NCBI GenBank assembly: GCA_902492935.1
Contig: CABUNJ010000018.1
Coordinates: 1 to 53,209, forward strand
Length of the DNA stretch: 53,209 nt
DNA from: an uncultured Collinsella sp.
Lineage (GTDB): Bacteria > Actinomycetota > Coriobacteriia > Coriobacteriales > Coriobacteriaceae
Reading direction: 5' to 3'
In this document: positions 23,156 through 32,253 of the stretch, one piece after another
Layout: each line of letters opens with the position of its first letter
Numbering within the stretch: the first letter of the stretch is position 1
Made by a program: the position numbers and the translations under genes
The notes under the pieces: generated by a model
Database searches by the model: none
What the model was told of the DNA's origin: nothing
The model's input: only the letters and a program-made list of their open reading frames with translations

Positions 23156-23962
23156 ATGTCCGGACACTCTAAGTGGGCCACAACCAAGCATCGTAAGGGC
23201 GCGCAGGACGCCAAGCGTTCCGCCCTCTTCTCCAAGCTCAGCCGCAACATCACCGTTGCTGCCCGTCTCGGCGGTGACCCGCTGCCCGAGAACAACGCCA
23301 GCCTCGCCGCTGCCGTTGCCAAGGCCAAGGCTCAGTCCATGCCTAAGGACAAGATCAAGTCCGCTATCGACAAGGCTTTTGGTTCGGGTGCCGATGCCGC
23401 CGTCTACGAGAACATCGTGTACGAGGGCTACGGTCCCGCCGGTGTCGCCGTCTACGTCGACTGCCTGACCGACAACCGCAACCGTACCGCCGCTGATGTC
23501 CGTTCCGCCTTCTCCCACGCTGGTGGCAACCTGGGCACCTCCGGCTCCGTCGCCTTCCAGTTTGAGCGCAAGGGCCAGATTGTCGTCGCCAAGGAGATCC
23601 TGGACGAGAACGCCAAGAAGGAGACCATGATCGCCAACGGTGCTGCCGGTGACGAGGATGAGTTCATGATGGCCATCGCCGAGGCCGGTGGCGAGGACTA
23701 CGAGGACGCCGGCGAGGAGTGGATCGTCTGGACTGCTGCCAACGACGTCATGGCTGTCTCCAAGGCGCTCGAGGAGCAGGGCGTCCAGGTCAAGGGCTCC
23801 GAGACCACCATGGTCCCGACCACCCCGACCGAGGTCTCCGGCGCCGACGCCAAGAAGGTTCAGCGCCTCATCGACCGTCTTGAGGAGCTCGACGACGTCC
23901 AGGATGTTTACAGCACCATGGACATGACCGACGAGGTCATCGCTGCCCTCGAGGAGGAGTAG
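23156..23962 (+). CDS. YebC/PmpR-TACO1 family protein
   Basis: Conserved cytosolic protein of the YebC/TACO1 family; members act as DNA-binding regulators or help ribosomes pass proline stretches. The N-terminus MSGHSKWATTKHRKGAQDAK is diagnostic, followed by KLSRNITVAAR, MPKDKIKSAIDKA and DCLTDNRNRTAADVR. 268 residues against a usual 240-250, the excess being a middle segment around EFMMAIAEAGGEDYEDAG and the tail. Stands alone; the ruvCAB genes often found beside it are not here. Ribosome site AGGAGAC. Confidence 0.92.
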   Translation: MSGHSKWATTKHRKGAQDAKRSALFSKLSRNITVAARLGGDPLPENNASLAAAVAKAKAQSMPKDKIKSAIDKAFGSGADAAVYENIVYEGYGPAGVAVYVDCLTDNRNRTAADVRSAFSHAGGNLGTSGSVAFQFERKGQIVVAKEILDENAKKETMIANGAAGDEDEFMMAIAEAGGEDYEDAGEEWIVWTAANDVMAVSKALEEQGVQVKGSETTMVPTTPTEVSGADAKKVQRLIDRLEELDDVQDVYSTMDMTDEVIAALEEE

Positions 23963-24031
23963 CGCCCGCACGGGTTAAGCCGTGCATATCTGGGCATAAT
24001 GAAGCGAGCATGCAAGCCTCGTGGAATAGAT

Positions 24032-24074
24032 GAGCCGGATCCGCGTGCGTAGAGCACCGGACCCGGCTCTTTTA
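24032..24074 (+). terminator. Terminator between yebC and the Asp23 operon
   Basis: GAGCCGGATCCG pairs with CCGGACCCGGCTC with a 13-base loop, then TTTTATAAT. The TATAAT inside the T tract (24073-24078) could double as the -10 of the following operon. Confidence 0.75.
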
Positions 24075-24128
24075 TAATGATGCGAACCGTTTTGCATTTC
24101 GAGAGCCGAGATTTGAAGGGAGCGCCGC

Positions 24129-24674
24129 GTGCGCGTACTCAAACGAGCCCTAGCGATCGTGTATCTTGCCGCCACCATCGTGGCGCTGGGTACGCTTGTC
24201 TGCCAGTTTTGGGGGCCGTATACGTATCGCTTTATGCTGCTGATGCGCGACCCCATGCCGCGCACTGTTGTGACGGCATGCGGCGGAGTTGTGGCGATTG
24301 GCGTGCTGGTAAGCTTCTTCCGCCTGATGTTTGCTCGTCGCGAGCCGTCCTGCGTGCATCCGGCGGGGGAGCGCAATATCGAGGTCACGCTCGCGGCGCT
24401 TTCTTCGTGCGCCAGGGCTGCTGCAGAGCGCGACGATCGCGTGATGATCGAGCATGTCGAGGCCCGCGTCCAAGGTTCCGACGATTCGCACGTCCGTTTT
24501 AAGGTCGAGGCTATCGCGCTTGACGATAAGGACGTGGCATCTCTGGCTACCGCGATGCAGCAGCGCATCGAAGAAGCTTGCGACACCATGCTCGGCACGC
24601 CGGGTACGACCACGCGCGTCCGTTTTTTGCCGTCCAAGACTACCGTCCAGACCGTGGAGGTTTCCGGTGAGTGA
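24129..24674 (+). CDS. amaP: AmaP-like alkaline-shock membrane anchor
   Basis: A 181-residue protein with two N-terminal membrane helices (about 8-28 and 48-68) and a cytosolic domain with alternating strands, matching AmaP, which anchors Asp23 at the membrane in Gram-positives. Identification rests on topology plus its place as first gene of an amaP, DUF2273, asp23 trio. GTG start preceded by AAGGGAGC. The next gene begins inside its last codons (GTGAGTGA overlap), pointing to translational coupling. Confidence 0.7.
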   Translation: MRVLKRALAIVYLAATIVALGTLVCQFWGPYTYRFMLLMRDPMPRTVVTACGGVVAIGVLVSFFRLMFARREPSCVHPAGERNIEVTLAALSSCARAAAERDDRVMIEHVEARVQGSDDSHVRFKVEAIALDDKDVASLATAMQQRIEEACDTMLGTPGTTTRVRFLPSKTTVQTVEVSGE

Positions 24675-25044
24675 TACCAATCAAGATAAGACCGCTCGTA
24701 CGCCGCGCCTGACGATTGACCAGAGCGCCACACCGGCGAGCGAACCTGTTGATTCCAAAGCAGAGGCAACCGAGTTACAAGACGCGGCAGCCGCGGATTT
24801 TGACGAGGCTATGGGTCTCATCAAGGGTACGGGCGCTGCCATCTGGAGTTATGCTGTGCGTCATCCCAACACCACGCTCGGTGCCGTCGCTGGCTTTATC
24901 CTCGCCGTGTTGGTGCTCACGCTCGGCCTGTGGGACACGCTCGTCATCGCATTCTTCGTGCTGATCGGCGCTGTGATCGGCCAAATTCGCGACGGCGAGA
25001 ATGGGATCGTCAACTTCTTCGGCCGTCTGTTTAGCGGCCGCTAA
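24667..25044 (+). CDS. DUF2273 small membrane protein
   Basis: A 125-residue protein: a disordered acidic first half followed by two adjacent helices (TLGAVAGFILAVLVLTLGLW and DTLVIAFFVLIGAVIGQI) with the short linker typical of DUF2273 proteins found beside Asp23. The GTG start at 24667 follows GGAGG by six bases and overlaps the AmaP stop by eight; a longer frame lies inside amaP and is discounted. Probable membrane partner of the Asp23 complex; exact role unknown. Confidence 0.75.
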   Translation: MSDTNQDKTARTPRLTIDQSATPASEPVDSKAEATELQDAAAADFDEAMGLIKGTGAAIWSYAVRHPNTTLGAVAGFILAVLVLTLGLWDTLVIAFFVLIGAVIGQIRDGENGIVNFFGRLFSGR

Positions 25045-25088
25045 TATGTATTCGACTGTCGCATCTGCGGCAGGCATAAGGAGGAACC

Positions 25089-25604
25089 ATGGCTTTTAAT
25101 ACGAAGGTCGATGTGGCCGATACCGAGCTCGAGGAGAACGAGACCGTCACCGCCGAGGTCGAGGACGTAACGCTCGAGGATGAGGCGCTCGTCGAGGCCG
25201 AGTCCGATGTGGATGAGGACGACGAGGAAGCGGACGAGTCCGAGGACTCGCTGACCTATTCCAACGGCGTGATCGAGAAGATCGTTGCCATGGCCACCCG
25301 CGAGGTTCCGCACGTTCTGGGCATGAAGGGTAACCTCATGCACTTTGTGCAGGAGCAGTTCGGTGCCGAGAATCTGACCAAGGGCGTGACGGTCGAGGTC
25401 ACCGATGACAATCGCGTGGTCGTCAACATCTCCGTCATTATCGAGTACGGTGCCTATGCGCCCGCGATCTTCGACGATGTCAAGGCACGTGTCACCGAGC
25501 GCCTTGCCGCGATGACCGGCCTTGAGGTGGCGGGCGTCAACCTGCGTATCGAGGACGTCATCACCCCCGAGGAGTACGAGCACCGCACCAGCCAGCACGA
25601 ATAA
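25089..25604 (+). CDS. Asp23/Gls24 family envelope stress protein
   Basis: A 171-residue Asp23/Gls24 protein, thought to coat the inner membrane face and help envelope stress tolerance. The conserved domain spans about 52-160: LTYSNGVIEKIVAMATREV, then GVTVEVTDDNRVVVNISVII-EYG and ITPEEYE. A strongly acidic N-terminal extension of about 50 residues (VDEDDEEADESED) precedes it, beyond the usual short leader. AAGGAGG ribosome site. Its stop codon overlaps the left arm of a palindromic repeat. Confidence 0.85.
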   Translation: MAFNTKVDVADTELEENETVTAEVEDVTLEDEALVEAESDVDEDDEEADESEDSLTYSNGVIEKIVAMATREVPHVLGMKGNLMHFVQEQFGAENLTKGVTVEVTDDNRVVVNISVIIEYGAYAPAIFDDVKARVTERLAAMTGLEVAGVNLRIEDVITPEEYEHRTSQHE

Positions 25605-25655
25605 CCTTCCAAAAAGGGACAGGTTTGTTTTGGTAGGTTTTATCTGCGAAAACGT
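25603..25655 (+). repeat. Intergenic repeat, GGGACAGG core
   Basis: Arms AACCTTCCAAAA and TTTTGGTAGGTT around AGGGACAGGTTTG, then TATCTGCGAAAACGTT. Nearly identical to the copy at 51721 and the inverted copy at 20722; begins in the asp23 stop codon. Confidence 0.7.
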
Positions 25656-25657
25656 TA

Positions 25658-25700
25658 AACGGCCGACCGCGCAAGCAAAAGCGTGGCCGGCCGTTATTTG
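25658..25700 (+). terminator. Terminator of the Asp23 operon
   Basis: AACGGCCG pairs with CGGCCGTT, with further inner pairing, followed by TATTTG. Confidence 0.7.
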
Positions 25701-25812
25701 TATGCCCCCCGATGTAGGCATACCGCTCGTCTAACTAGGGGTTGCAATCGTCGCGTTCCGCGTTACCCTAATGGGCGCATTGTTTCCAAATTGTTAACGA
25801 GGGGTTGCCGTA

Positions 25813-26835
25813 ATGGCTGACGAGCACGAAACAGAAAGCAAGGCATGGGCGATTGAGGCCGCCGCGGCAGAGGCGGCATCGCGTGCTGCCGAAGAGGTGC
25901 ATCGTCCTCCCGTAGTGCCGATGGAGCGCGTGGTTGATCGCACCGATATCGAGCGCGGCGAGCGTGCCGGCCAAAAGCGCAGCCAGGAGCCGGGTTTCCC
26001 GCGCTTTTTTGCCGAGCTCAATCTGGGCCTGATTCTTACGGCCTTTGCCATCGTTGCGTTTAAAACCCCTAATCACTTTGCTTTTGGCGGCACCTCGGGC
26101 GTGTCGGTCATTCTGTCCACGCTGTTCCCGACCTTGCCCGTCGGCGTCTTTATGTGGATTATCAACGCGGTTCTCGTCGTTTTGGGCTTTATCTTTTTGG
26201 AGCGCAAGGCAATCCTGTGGAGCGTCTTCGCCTCGTTTGCGCTGTCCGCCTATGTTTCGCTGTTTGAGCTCTTTATTCCGACCGATGTCTCTCTGACGGG
26301 TGATATGTGGCTCGACCTGTGCTTTGCCGTCATCTTGCCGGCGCTCGGCAGCGCTATTGTCTTTGACATCGGCGCCTCGACGGGCGGCACGGACATTCTT
26401 GCCATGATCCTCAAGCGCCGCACGATGCTCGAGATTGGCCGTGCCCTGCTGCTGGTCGATATCGGCATCGTGACCATCGCGGCCTTTTTGTATGGCCCGC
26501 GTGTCGGTCTGTATTGCGTGCTCGGCCTGTTTGCCAAGACACTCGTGGTCGACAAAGCCATCGAGAGCATTCACCTGCGCAAAGTCTGCACGGTCATTTG
26601 TTCCGAGCCCCTTAAGGTCGAGGAGTTTATCGTCAAGCATCTCAACCGCACGGCGACCATCAGCCGCGGCTACGGTGCCTTCTCGGGCAAGTGCGTGACG
26701 GTGATCATGAGCGTGCTGAGCCGTCGCGAGGCCGTGCAACTGCGCCGCTATGCGCGCGAAGTCGATCCGGGTGCCTTTATCACGATCGTCGACAGCTCCG
26801 AGATCGTCGGCAAGGGCTTCCGCGGAACGAACTAG
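25813..26835 (+). CDS. YitT family membrane protein
   Basis: A 340-residue YitT/DUF161 protein: cytosolic N-terminus of about 60 residues, five helices including TAFAIVAFKTPNHFAFGGTS and DIGASTGGTDILAMILKRRT (the family GG-TGGTD motif), and a C-terminal DUF2179 domain (CTVICSEPLKVEEFIVKHL ... FITIVDSSEIVGKGF). Substrate unknown; members are treated as putative transporters. The N-terminal charged extension (Glu/Ala-rich) is longer than usual. Start ATG follows GAGGGG. Confidence 0.88.
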   Translation: MADEHETESKAWAIEAAAAEAASRAAEEVHRPPVVPMERVVDRTDIERGERAGQKRSQEPGFPRFFAELNLGLILTAFAIVAFKTPNHFAFGGTSGVSVILSTLFPTLPVGVFMWIINAVLVVLGFIFLERKAILWSVFASFALSAYVSLFELFIPTDVSLTGDMWLDLCFAVILPALGSAIVFDIGASTGGTDILAMILKRRTMLEIGRALLLVDIGIVTIAAFLYGPRVGLYCVLGLFAKTLVVDKAIESIHLRKVCTVICSEPLKVEEFIVKHLNRTATISRGYGAFSGKCVTVIMSVLSRREAVQLRRYAREVDPGAFITIVDSSEIVGKGFRGTN

Positions 26836-26984
26836 CACAGACGTATTCAACGAACCGCCTGCTGGCGCCGCGTACCTTGCAAATCGGTCATCTTTGAGTA
26901 TTTGACCCCACATTGGGCAATAATGATGCTAAAGACAACGTTTGCGATCCAAGTGATTCGTTCAAGATACGAAGGGATGATTCT

Positions 26985-28280
26985 ATGTTCTGCTCGCAGT
27001 GTGGCGCCCCCATGGGCGATAACGACAAGTTCTGCGGCGTGTGTGGTGCTCCTAATGCCGGTGCCGCTGGCCCCGCTCCCCAGGGACAGCCTCAGCCCCA
27101 GCAGTTTGTTCCGCAACCGCCCGTGGCGAATGCGCCAAAGGGCTGTGTGGCTCAGGCGTTCCAAGATATGACCAAGACTCCGGGTGTGCTTCAGCGTGTA
27201 TGCCAAATCGCGTTTTTGCCGGCGCTGATTTGCGTTGTGTCGGTGCTCGTGTTGTTTATTCCCGTTATTGGCGGCATTGCGGCTGCCATCGGCTTTTTGG
27301 CAGCTTGCATTGCGAGTGTGTGCGGTTCCGGCTTTGGTATCGAGTGGGGCCGTGATCTGTCGCTTAAGGTCGATGACGGCATGGACCGTCCACTCATGCG
27401 CTCCACGTCGTTTGGTCTCGGAGTCTTTTCGAGCGTCATCTCGGTGGTGCTCGAGGTTATCGCTGCCATTCCCGTTATCGGTGTAGTGCTTTCGCTGGTG
27501 GAGGGCGTGGTAATTGGCGCCGCGGGCTCGTATTCTTATTACGGCTCCTATGCACTCGAGGCAGCGCTGTTCGGTTCGCTCGGCCTGCTTGTCCTGGCTC
27601 TGATTGCCTCGGCGATTCTGGGTGTCTTCTTTAAGATGTTCGCCGACATCGCCGTGATGCACTTTGCGGTGACCGGTCGCGTCGAGAGCGCGTTTTCGCT
27701 CGATAAGGTTTGGGCGGCCTTTAAGCACAACAAGACCAAGCTGTTCTGTGCTTCGTTCCTTCCCGAGTTTTTGACGGGCCTGGTCGCCAACGTTGTCACA
27801 TGGATCTTGACAGCCGTCTTTGGCGCCATTGCATCTGTCGGTATGTATAGCTACTACTATCGTCCTACGGGTATTGAGGCAATTGTTACCGGCGGTGGTG
27901 TCACGCTCGTATTGTTCCTGGTGCTGATTGCATTCGTCACCGTATTTCTTACGGTCTTTGGCAAGATGCTCAAGCACCGTGCCGTTGGCTATTGGGCCGC
28001 ACGCTATGCAAGCGAGTGGGCCGATGAGGATAAGGACGACGTCCTGACTTTTGTGTTGCCTTTCGAGAAGAAGTCCGCTGCTTCGGGTTACAGTGCTCCG
28101 GATGCTTCGCCGGCACCTGCACCCGCTCCCGCGCCCGAGCCTGAGCCGGCGCCCGAGTCTGAACCGGCGCCCGAGCCTGAGACGGCATCTGAGCCCGAGC
28201 CTGCGCCTGAGCCTGAGCCGGCACCTGCACCTGAGCCGGCGTCCGAGCCAAGCTCCGACGAGGAGCCTCAGGACGAGTAG
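26985..28280 (+). CDS. Zinc-ribbon membrane protein with Pro-Glu repeat tail
   Basis: A 431-residue protein. Residues 1-25 form a zinc ribbon (CSQCGAPMGDNDKFCGVCG, four cysteines), followed by a Pro/Gln linker to about 50. Then come six or so hydrophobic segments with Gly-rich helices (about 75-345) resembling DUF4013 proteins, and a cytosolic tail of alternating Pro-Ala-Pro-Glu units from about residue 376. The start at 26985 has GAAGGG upstream; the in-frame ATG at 26913 lacks a site. Function unknown. Tail repeats could vary in length between strains. Confidence 0.7.
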   Translation: MFCSQCGAPMGDNDKFCGVCGAPNAGAAGPAPQGQPQPQQFVPQPPVANAPKGCVAQAFQDMTKTPGVLQRVCQIAFLPALICVVSVLVLFIPVIGGIAAAIGFLAACIASVCGSGFGIEWGRDLSLKVDDGMDRPLMRSTSFGLGVFSSVISVVLEVIAAIPVIGVVLSLVEGVVIGAAGSYSYYGSYALEAALFGSLGLLVLALIASAILGVFFKMFADIAVMHFAVTGRVESAFSLDKVWAAFKHNKTKLFCASFLPEFLTGLVANVVTWILTAVFGAIASVGMYSYYYRPTGIEAIVTGGGVTLVLFLVLIAFVTVFLTVFGKMLKHRAVGYWAARYASEWADEDKDDVLTFVLPFEKKSAASGYSAPDASPAPAPAPAPEPEPAPESEPAPEPETASEPEPAPEPEPAPAPEPASEPSSDEEPQDE

Positions 28281-28330
28281 CCACGCCGCCTGCTATTTGG
28301 GGACGGGCTAGAAATAGCGCTTGACAAATG

Positions 28331-28370
28331 AGCGGGGGCGGACGTGTCGAAACGTCCGCCCCCGCTTTGA
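28331..28370 (+). terminator. Strong terminator after the zinc-ribbon gene
   Basis: AGCGGGGGCGGACGT pairs perfectly with ACGTCCGCCCCCGCT, loop GTCGAA, then TTGA. Probably also stops the convergent M20 gene. Confidence 0.85.
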
Positions 28371-28411
28371 CATCGCGATGTGGCTATGACTGCGAGACGC
28401 CAGCGAATCGA

Positions 28412-29875
28412 TTACTCGTCGTGCTTCTCCTCACGGCGTGCAGCAGCGCGTGCGTCGTGGATGCCCTTGATCGCGGCATGGCGAGCCGTTCGGGCATCAT
28501 GGATGGCGTCGCGAGCCTCGGCGGTCGTCGCCTTGGCAGAGCGCAATTTGGCGGCCAGATCGGGGTTGGTTTCGGCGACCGCGGTAATCGCGGGGCCGTC
28601 GAGCTCCTCTTGCGTGGGCTCGGCCAAAAAGTCGATAGCATACTGGGCGGCCACCATGGAGCCCTTTGCCAGCACGGTCTCGTCAATCTTGTAAAAGCAG
28701 GAATGCTGGGCGTACGTGGCGCCAATCTTGGGGTTGCGCGTACCTACAAAGGCGAGCACGCCCGGTACGCGGCGCAGGTACTCCGAAAAATCCTCGCCCG
28801 AAAGCGTGCCGCGGTAATGGCCTTGACCGGTGGGGCCCAGGCATTTGATTACAGCCTGACGGCAGCGCTCGCTCGAGGCGGCGTCGTTTTCGACCTTGTA
28901 GTTGGCGATGGTGTAGTCGGTGAGCTCTGCTTCGGCGCCCAAGGCGGCCGCAGTATGCTCCACGATGCGGCGCATAAGCTCCGGCATTTCCTCGTGGGTC
29001 GAATCGCCGTAGGTGCGCACCGTGCCGGCGAGGTAGGCCGTGCCGGCGATAACGTTGCGCGCGGTGCCGCCGTGCAGCTCGCCGACGGTGATGACGGCCG
29101 GCTCGTAGGGACTGATCTCGCGCGAAACGATGGTCTGCAGGGCATTGACGATCTCGGCGGCAACCATGACGGCGTCGTGGCCACGCTGGGGCATGGCGCC
29201 ATGGCACGAGGTGCCGCGGACGTCGATGCGGAACCAGTCGGTATTGGCCATGCGCGGGCCGGGCTCGCAGCTTACGGTGCCGGCGTCGACCTCGCTCCAG
29301 ATGTGCGCGGCGTAGGCACCATCGACGCCGTCGAGCACGCCCGTGCCGATCATGAGTTTCGCGCCCTGGCCGTTTTCCTCACTGGGCTGGAAGACGATGC
29401 GGACCTCGCCGTGGATGTCGTCGGTCATATGGCGCAGGATCTGCAGCGTGCCGAGCATCATGGCGATGTGGCAGTCGTGGCCGCAGGCGTGCATGCAGCC
29501 CTCGTTGACGCTGGCAAACTCCTCGCCGGTCTGCTCGGTGACGGGCAGGGCGTCGATATCCGCGCGCAGCAGGATGCGGCGGCGCGGCGCGCCGTCCTCG
29601 CGGTAGGCATCCGGCGCGGTACCGCGAAGCGTTGCCACCAAGCCGGTCTTGAGCGGACGCTCGTAAGGGATATTCATGGCGTCGAGCTGGTTGGCGATGT
29701 CGGAGGTTGTGCGCTCTTCGGCGAGGCTCAGCTCCGGGTGCTTATGGAAGTGCCGGCGCTGCTTGATGATATAGGGCTCAAACTCGGCGGCGATATCTCG
29801 GATGGCCGCGGTGACATCGTCTGCCGCGCGAGCCTCGGTCGCCGCCATAATCTGCTGTGCCTTGGTCTTCGTCAT
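28412..29875 (-). CDS. M20-family metallo-amidohydrolase
   Basis: A 487-residue cytosolic M20D peptidase/amidohydrolase like hippurate hydrolase and N-acyl-amino-acid deacylases, using two metal ions. Motifs: RRHFHKHPELSLAEERT, RADIDALPVTEQTG, CMHACGHDCHIAMMLG (metal ligands), FQPSEENGQGAKLMI, and SGEDFSEYL. The catalytic part ends about 425; a further 60 or so residues form a charged helical tail (AEARDAIHDARTARHAA) not usual in the family. The start at 29875 follows AAGGAGC; the in-frame extension upstream reads as non-coding. Divergent from the next amidohydrolase, suggesting shared control of amide or acyl-amino-acid use. Confidence 0.88.
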   Translation of the reverse strand: MTKTKAQQIMAATEARAADDVTAAIRDIAAEFEPYIIKQRRHFHKHPELSLAEERTTSDIANQLDAMNIPYERPLKTGLVATLRGTAPDAYREDGAPRRRILLRADIDALPVTEQTGEEFASVNEGCMHACGHDCHIAMMLGTLQILRHMTDDIHGEVRIVFQPSEENGQGAKLMIGTGVLDGVDGAYAAHIWSEVDAGTVSCEPGPRMANTDWFRIDVRGTSCHGAMPQRGHDAVMVAAEIVNALQTIVSREISPYEPAVITVGELHGGTARNVIAGTAYLAGTVRTYGDSTHEEMPELMRRIVEHTAAALGAEAELTDYTIANYKVENDAASSERCRQAVIKCLGPTGQGHYRGTLSGEDFSEYLRRVPGVLAFVGTRNPKIGATYAQHSCFYKIDETVLAKGSMVAAQYAIDFLAEPTQEELDGPAITAVAETNPDLAAKLRSAKATTAEARDAIHDARTARHAAIKGIHDARAAARREEKHDE

Positions 29876-30043
29876 GGTCGATTTGCTCCTTGCTGGGTTG
29901 ATCGCAAAATCGTACAGGCTCTCTCCAGTATGCCACCTGCCGCTAGGGCTGGTAAAGTTGCCGTTTGCCGCTTGGCATTTTGTAACCGAGACGGGGGAGT
30001 ACACTCGGGGGTGTTGAATTTCCTGCCAGAGATGGGGATGCCC

Positions 30044-31681
30044 ATGCAACATATCGATCGGATTATCCGCTCCAAGAACGTCTTTACCGCGCAAGACGGC
30101 ATCGATACCGCCCGCGAGCTGGCGATTGCCATCGCGGGTGACCGTATCGTCGCAGTCGGCAAGCCCGATGACGTGACCGCCGCCGCTCCCGCCGCCACGC
30201 CGGTTCTAGACTACGGCGAGCAGTTTGTCTGCCCCGGTTTCCATGACGCTCATCTGCACTTCTTCCATACCTCGGTCGGTTCCTCGCCGTACATGCTCAT
30301 GGATATGGGCACGTCCGAGGCGGCGCTGGTACAGCACGCGCTCGAGTTTTCCCAGGACCTGCCCGACGACGCTTGGGTTGTGACGCAGGGCTGGCGCGAC
30401 TACCGTTGGGACCCGCCCGAGCATCCTACCAAGGCGTCGCTCGATGCGGCATTCCCCGATCGTCCCTGCGTTATGTACTCGGGCGACGGCCACACGCTGT
30501 GGCTCAACAGCCGCGCACTCGAGGCGCTCGGCGTCACGCGCGACAGCGAGCCGCCGGCGGGCGGCAGCTACGACAAGGACGCAAACGGCGAGCTCACGGG
30601 CATTGCTCACGAAGCGGCTGCCATGCAGCTGTTGCCGCGCTGTCTTGAGTGGCTGGGCGAAGATCGCATCGCAAGCGCTTACGCCGATCAAATGAGGCGC
30701 ATGGCCGAGCAGGGCATCACCTCGATCTGCGATATGTCGCTCATGCCCATGCCGGGCTGCGATTTTATCCGCGACGATGTCTACGACAAACTGCAGACAG
30801 CCGGCAAGCTGGGCATTCGTGCCCATCTGTTCCCCACGCTCCTGGATGACCAGTCGCGTCTAGAAGAGCTGCAGGTACGTTACGCGAACAACGCGCTGCT
30901 TTCGGCGCCGGGTTTTAAACAGTTCTTCGACGGCGTGTCGAGCGAGCATACCGCATACCTCACCGAGCCCTATACCAACCCGCGCTTCCCGGGCGACCAA
31001 GGTCGTCTGACGGTTCCCGCCGAGCGCATGCGCAAGTTGGTTCTGGCGGCCGCGGAGCGCGGTCACACCGTGCGCATCCACGTCATTGGTGACGGTGCGA
31101 TTCATGCCGCGCTGGATATCTTCGAGGAGGCCGCTGGCCTGTACGGGCTGCCCCAACACGGCCATAATACGCTCGAGCATCTGGAGAACCTCCTGCCCGA
31201 GGACATCGATCGCTTGCGCAAGCTCAACGTGGTTGCTTCGAGCCAGCCCTGTCACATTACACTCGACCCGGGTGGACCGGAGCGCGATCTGGGCCTGGAG
31301 CGCAGCCGCATCATGTGGCCGTTCGCAACCTATAAGCAGCGCGGCATTCGCCAAGCCTTCGGTACCGACAGCCCTATCACGCCCGTTACCAGCATGGACG
31401 TGCTCTACACGGCTATCACGCGCCAGGACCCCAAAAGCCACTGGCCCGAGGGCGGCTGGTTGCCGAGCGAGCGCATCGATGCAGCAACGGCTCTGCGCAA
31501 CTACACCTTGGGCAGCGCCTATGCAGCAGGCGACGAGCAAAACCTCGGCAGCCTGGAGCCCGGCAAATACGCCGATCTGGTAGTCCTGGATCAAAACCCG
31601 CTCACCATTGACCCCCAAGAACTTCAAGCCACCAAGGTTCAGGCCACCTACCTGGCAGGCAACTTGATTTACGAGCGCTAA
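30044..31681 (+). CDS. Amidohydrolase family 3 protein (YtcJ-like)
   Basis: A 545-residue metal-dependent hydrolase of the amidohydrolase-3 family, predicted to cleave amides or N-formyl groups in the cytosol. Metal-site motifs: PGFHDAHLHFFH near residue 70, HVIGDGAIHAALD, and a late FGTDSPITPVTSMDVL with the conserved Asp. The frame stays open far upstream only as an artefact of the antisense M20 gene. ATG at 30044 is chosen for the GGGG six bases before it; ATGs at 30032 and 30038 are also possible. The start lies 168 bases from the divergent M20 start. Substrate unknown. Confidence 0.85.
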   Translation: MQHIDRIIRSKNVFTAQDGIDTARELAIAIAGDRIVAVGKPDDVTAAAPAATPVLDYGEQFVCPGFHDAHLHFFHTSVGSSPYMLMDMGTSEAALVQHALEFSQDLPDDAWVVTQGWRDYRWDPPEHPTKASLDAAFPDRPCVMYSGDGHTLWLNSRALEALGVTRDSEPPAGGSYDKDANGELTGIAHEAAAMQLLPRCLEWLGEDRIASAYADQMRRMAEQGITSICDMSLMPMPGCDFIRDDVYDKLQTAGKLGIRAHLFPTLLDDQSRLEELQVRYANNALLSAPGFKQFFDGVSSEHTAYLTEPYTNPRFPGDQGRLTVPAERMRKLVLAAAERGHTVRIHVIGDGAIHAALDIFEEAAGLYGLPQHGHNTLEHLENLLPEDIDRLRKLNVVASSQPCHITLDPGGPERDLGLERSRIMWPFATYKQRGIRQAFGTDSPITPVTSMDVLYTAITRQDPKSHWPEGGWLPSERIDAATALRNYTLGSAYAAGDEQNLGSLEPGKYADLVVLDQNPLTIDPQELQATKVQATYLAGNLIYER

Positions 31682-31702
31682 TATTCATGTCGTACCGTTA
31701 AG

Positions 31703-31750
31703 CGCGGCTCGGGCAGCCTATTTTGGGATAGCGCTCGAGCCGCGTTTGTT
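31703..31750 (+). terminator. Terminator after the amidohydrolase gene
   Basis: CGCGGCTCG (31703-31711) pairs with CGAGCCGCG (31736-31744), then TTTGTTTG. Confidence 0.75.
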
Positions 31751-31940
31751 TGCCGATGGGGGTTCGCTAGGAGCGTCCCCGCTCTGCTGGATTTGGGCGC
31801 AGGGTGTAGGCGCTGCTGCCCCGCGCGCCCAATTTGGACATCAGCAATGCTGCCTCTTGATGTTTTGCATACTTCCAGTTGCAGATTGCATAAAAAAGCT
31901 GAGATGTTCTTTCCGGCCCTGATGTACCCCCGCCTGGGCC

Positions 31941-32174
31941 GTGCAAAAAACGGAGTATTCAGCACCGCGAGCTCTGCCGGTGCCGCTGCGGCTGAGTAAC
32001 GTTGCGAAGATTGACGGCATTTTGGGCTCCGGTACGGCGCGAAGTACGCCCATTTGTCCCAACGGGGTCTGCCCGCCGACCAAAACCGCCCGCTGAAGGC
32101 GTTCTTGGGACCAATAAGGTATGTCCGGCGCGTATGCAGCCGTCTTGGCTTGCTGAATACTCCCAAAAATGCAC
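31941..32174. repeat. Inverted-repeat-bounded element, MITE-like
   Basis: The 24-base arms at 31941-31964 and 32151-32174 both read GTGCA, a variable block, then GAGTATTCAGCA when viewed in the same sense. The interior has no credible ORF. It resembles a small non-autonomous transposon or an RNA structure, in an otherwise gene-free stretch. Confidence 0.4.
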
Positions 32175-32253
32175 GGTGCTCCCCAGGGGACCCGTGCGCG
32201 CAGCGAAAACCATGCCCACGTTCCTATCCGCATCGCCATTTTGCTGCACTGAC

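Noticed and set aside
28328..30043. Very long plus-strand open frame upstream of the YtcJ-like amidohydrolase
   Set aside because: It is the antisense shadow of the M20 gene on the minus strand; codon usage and domain content support only the part after about 30044.
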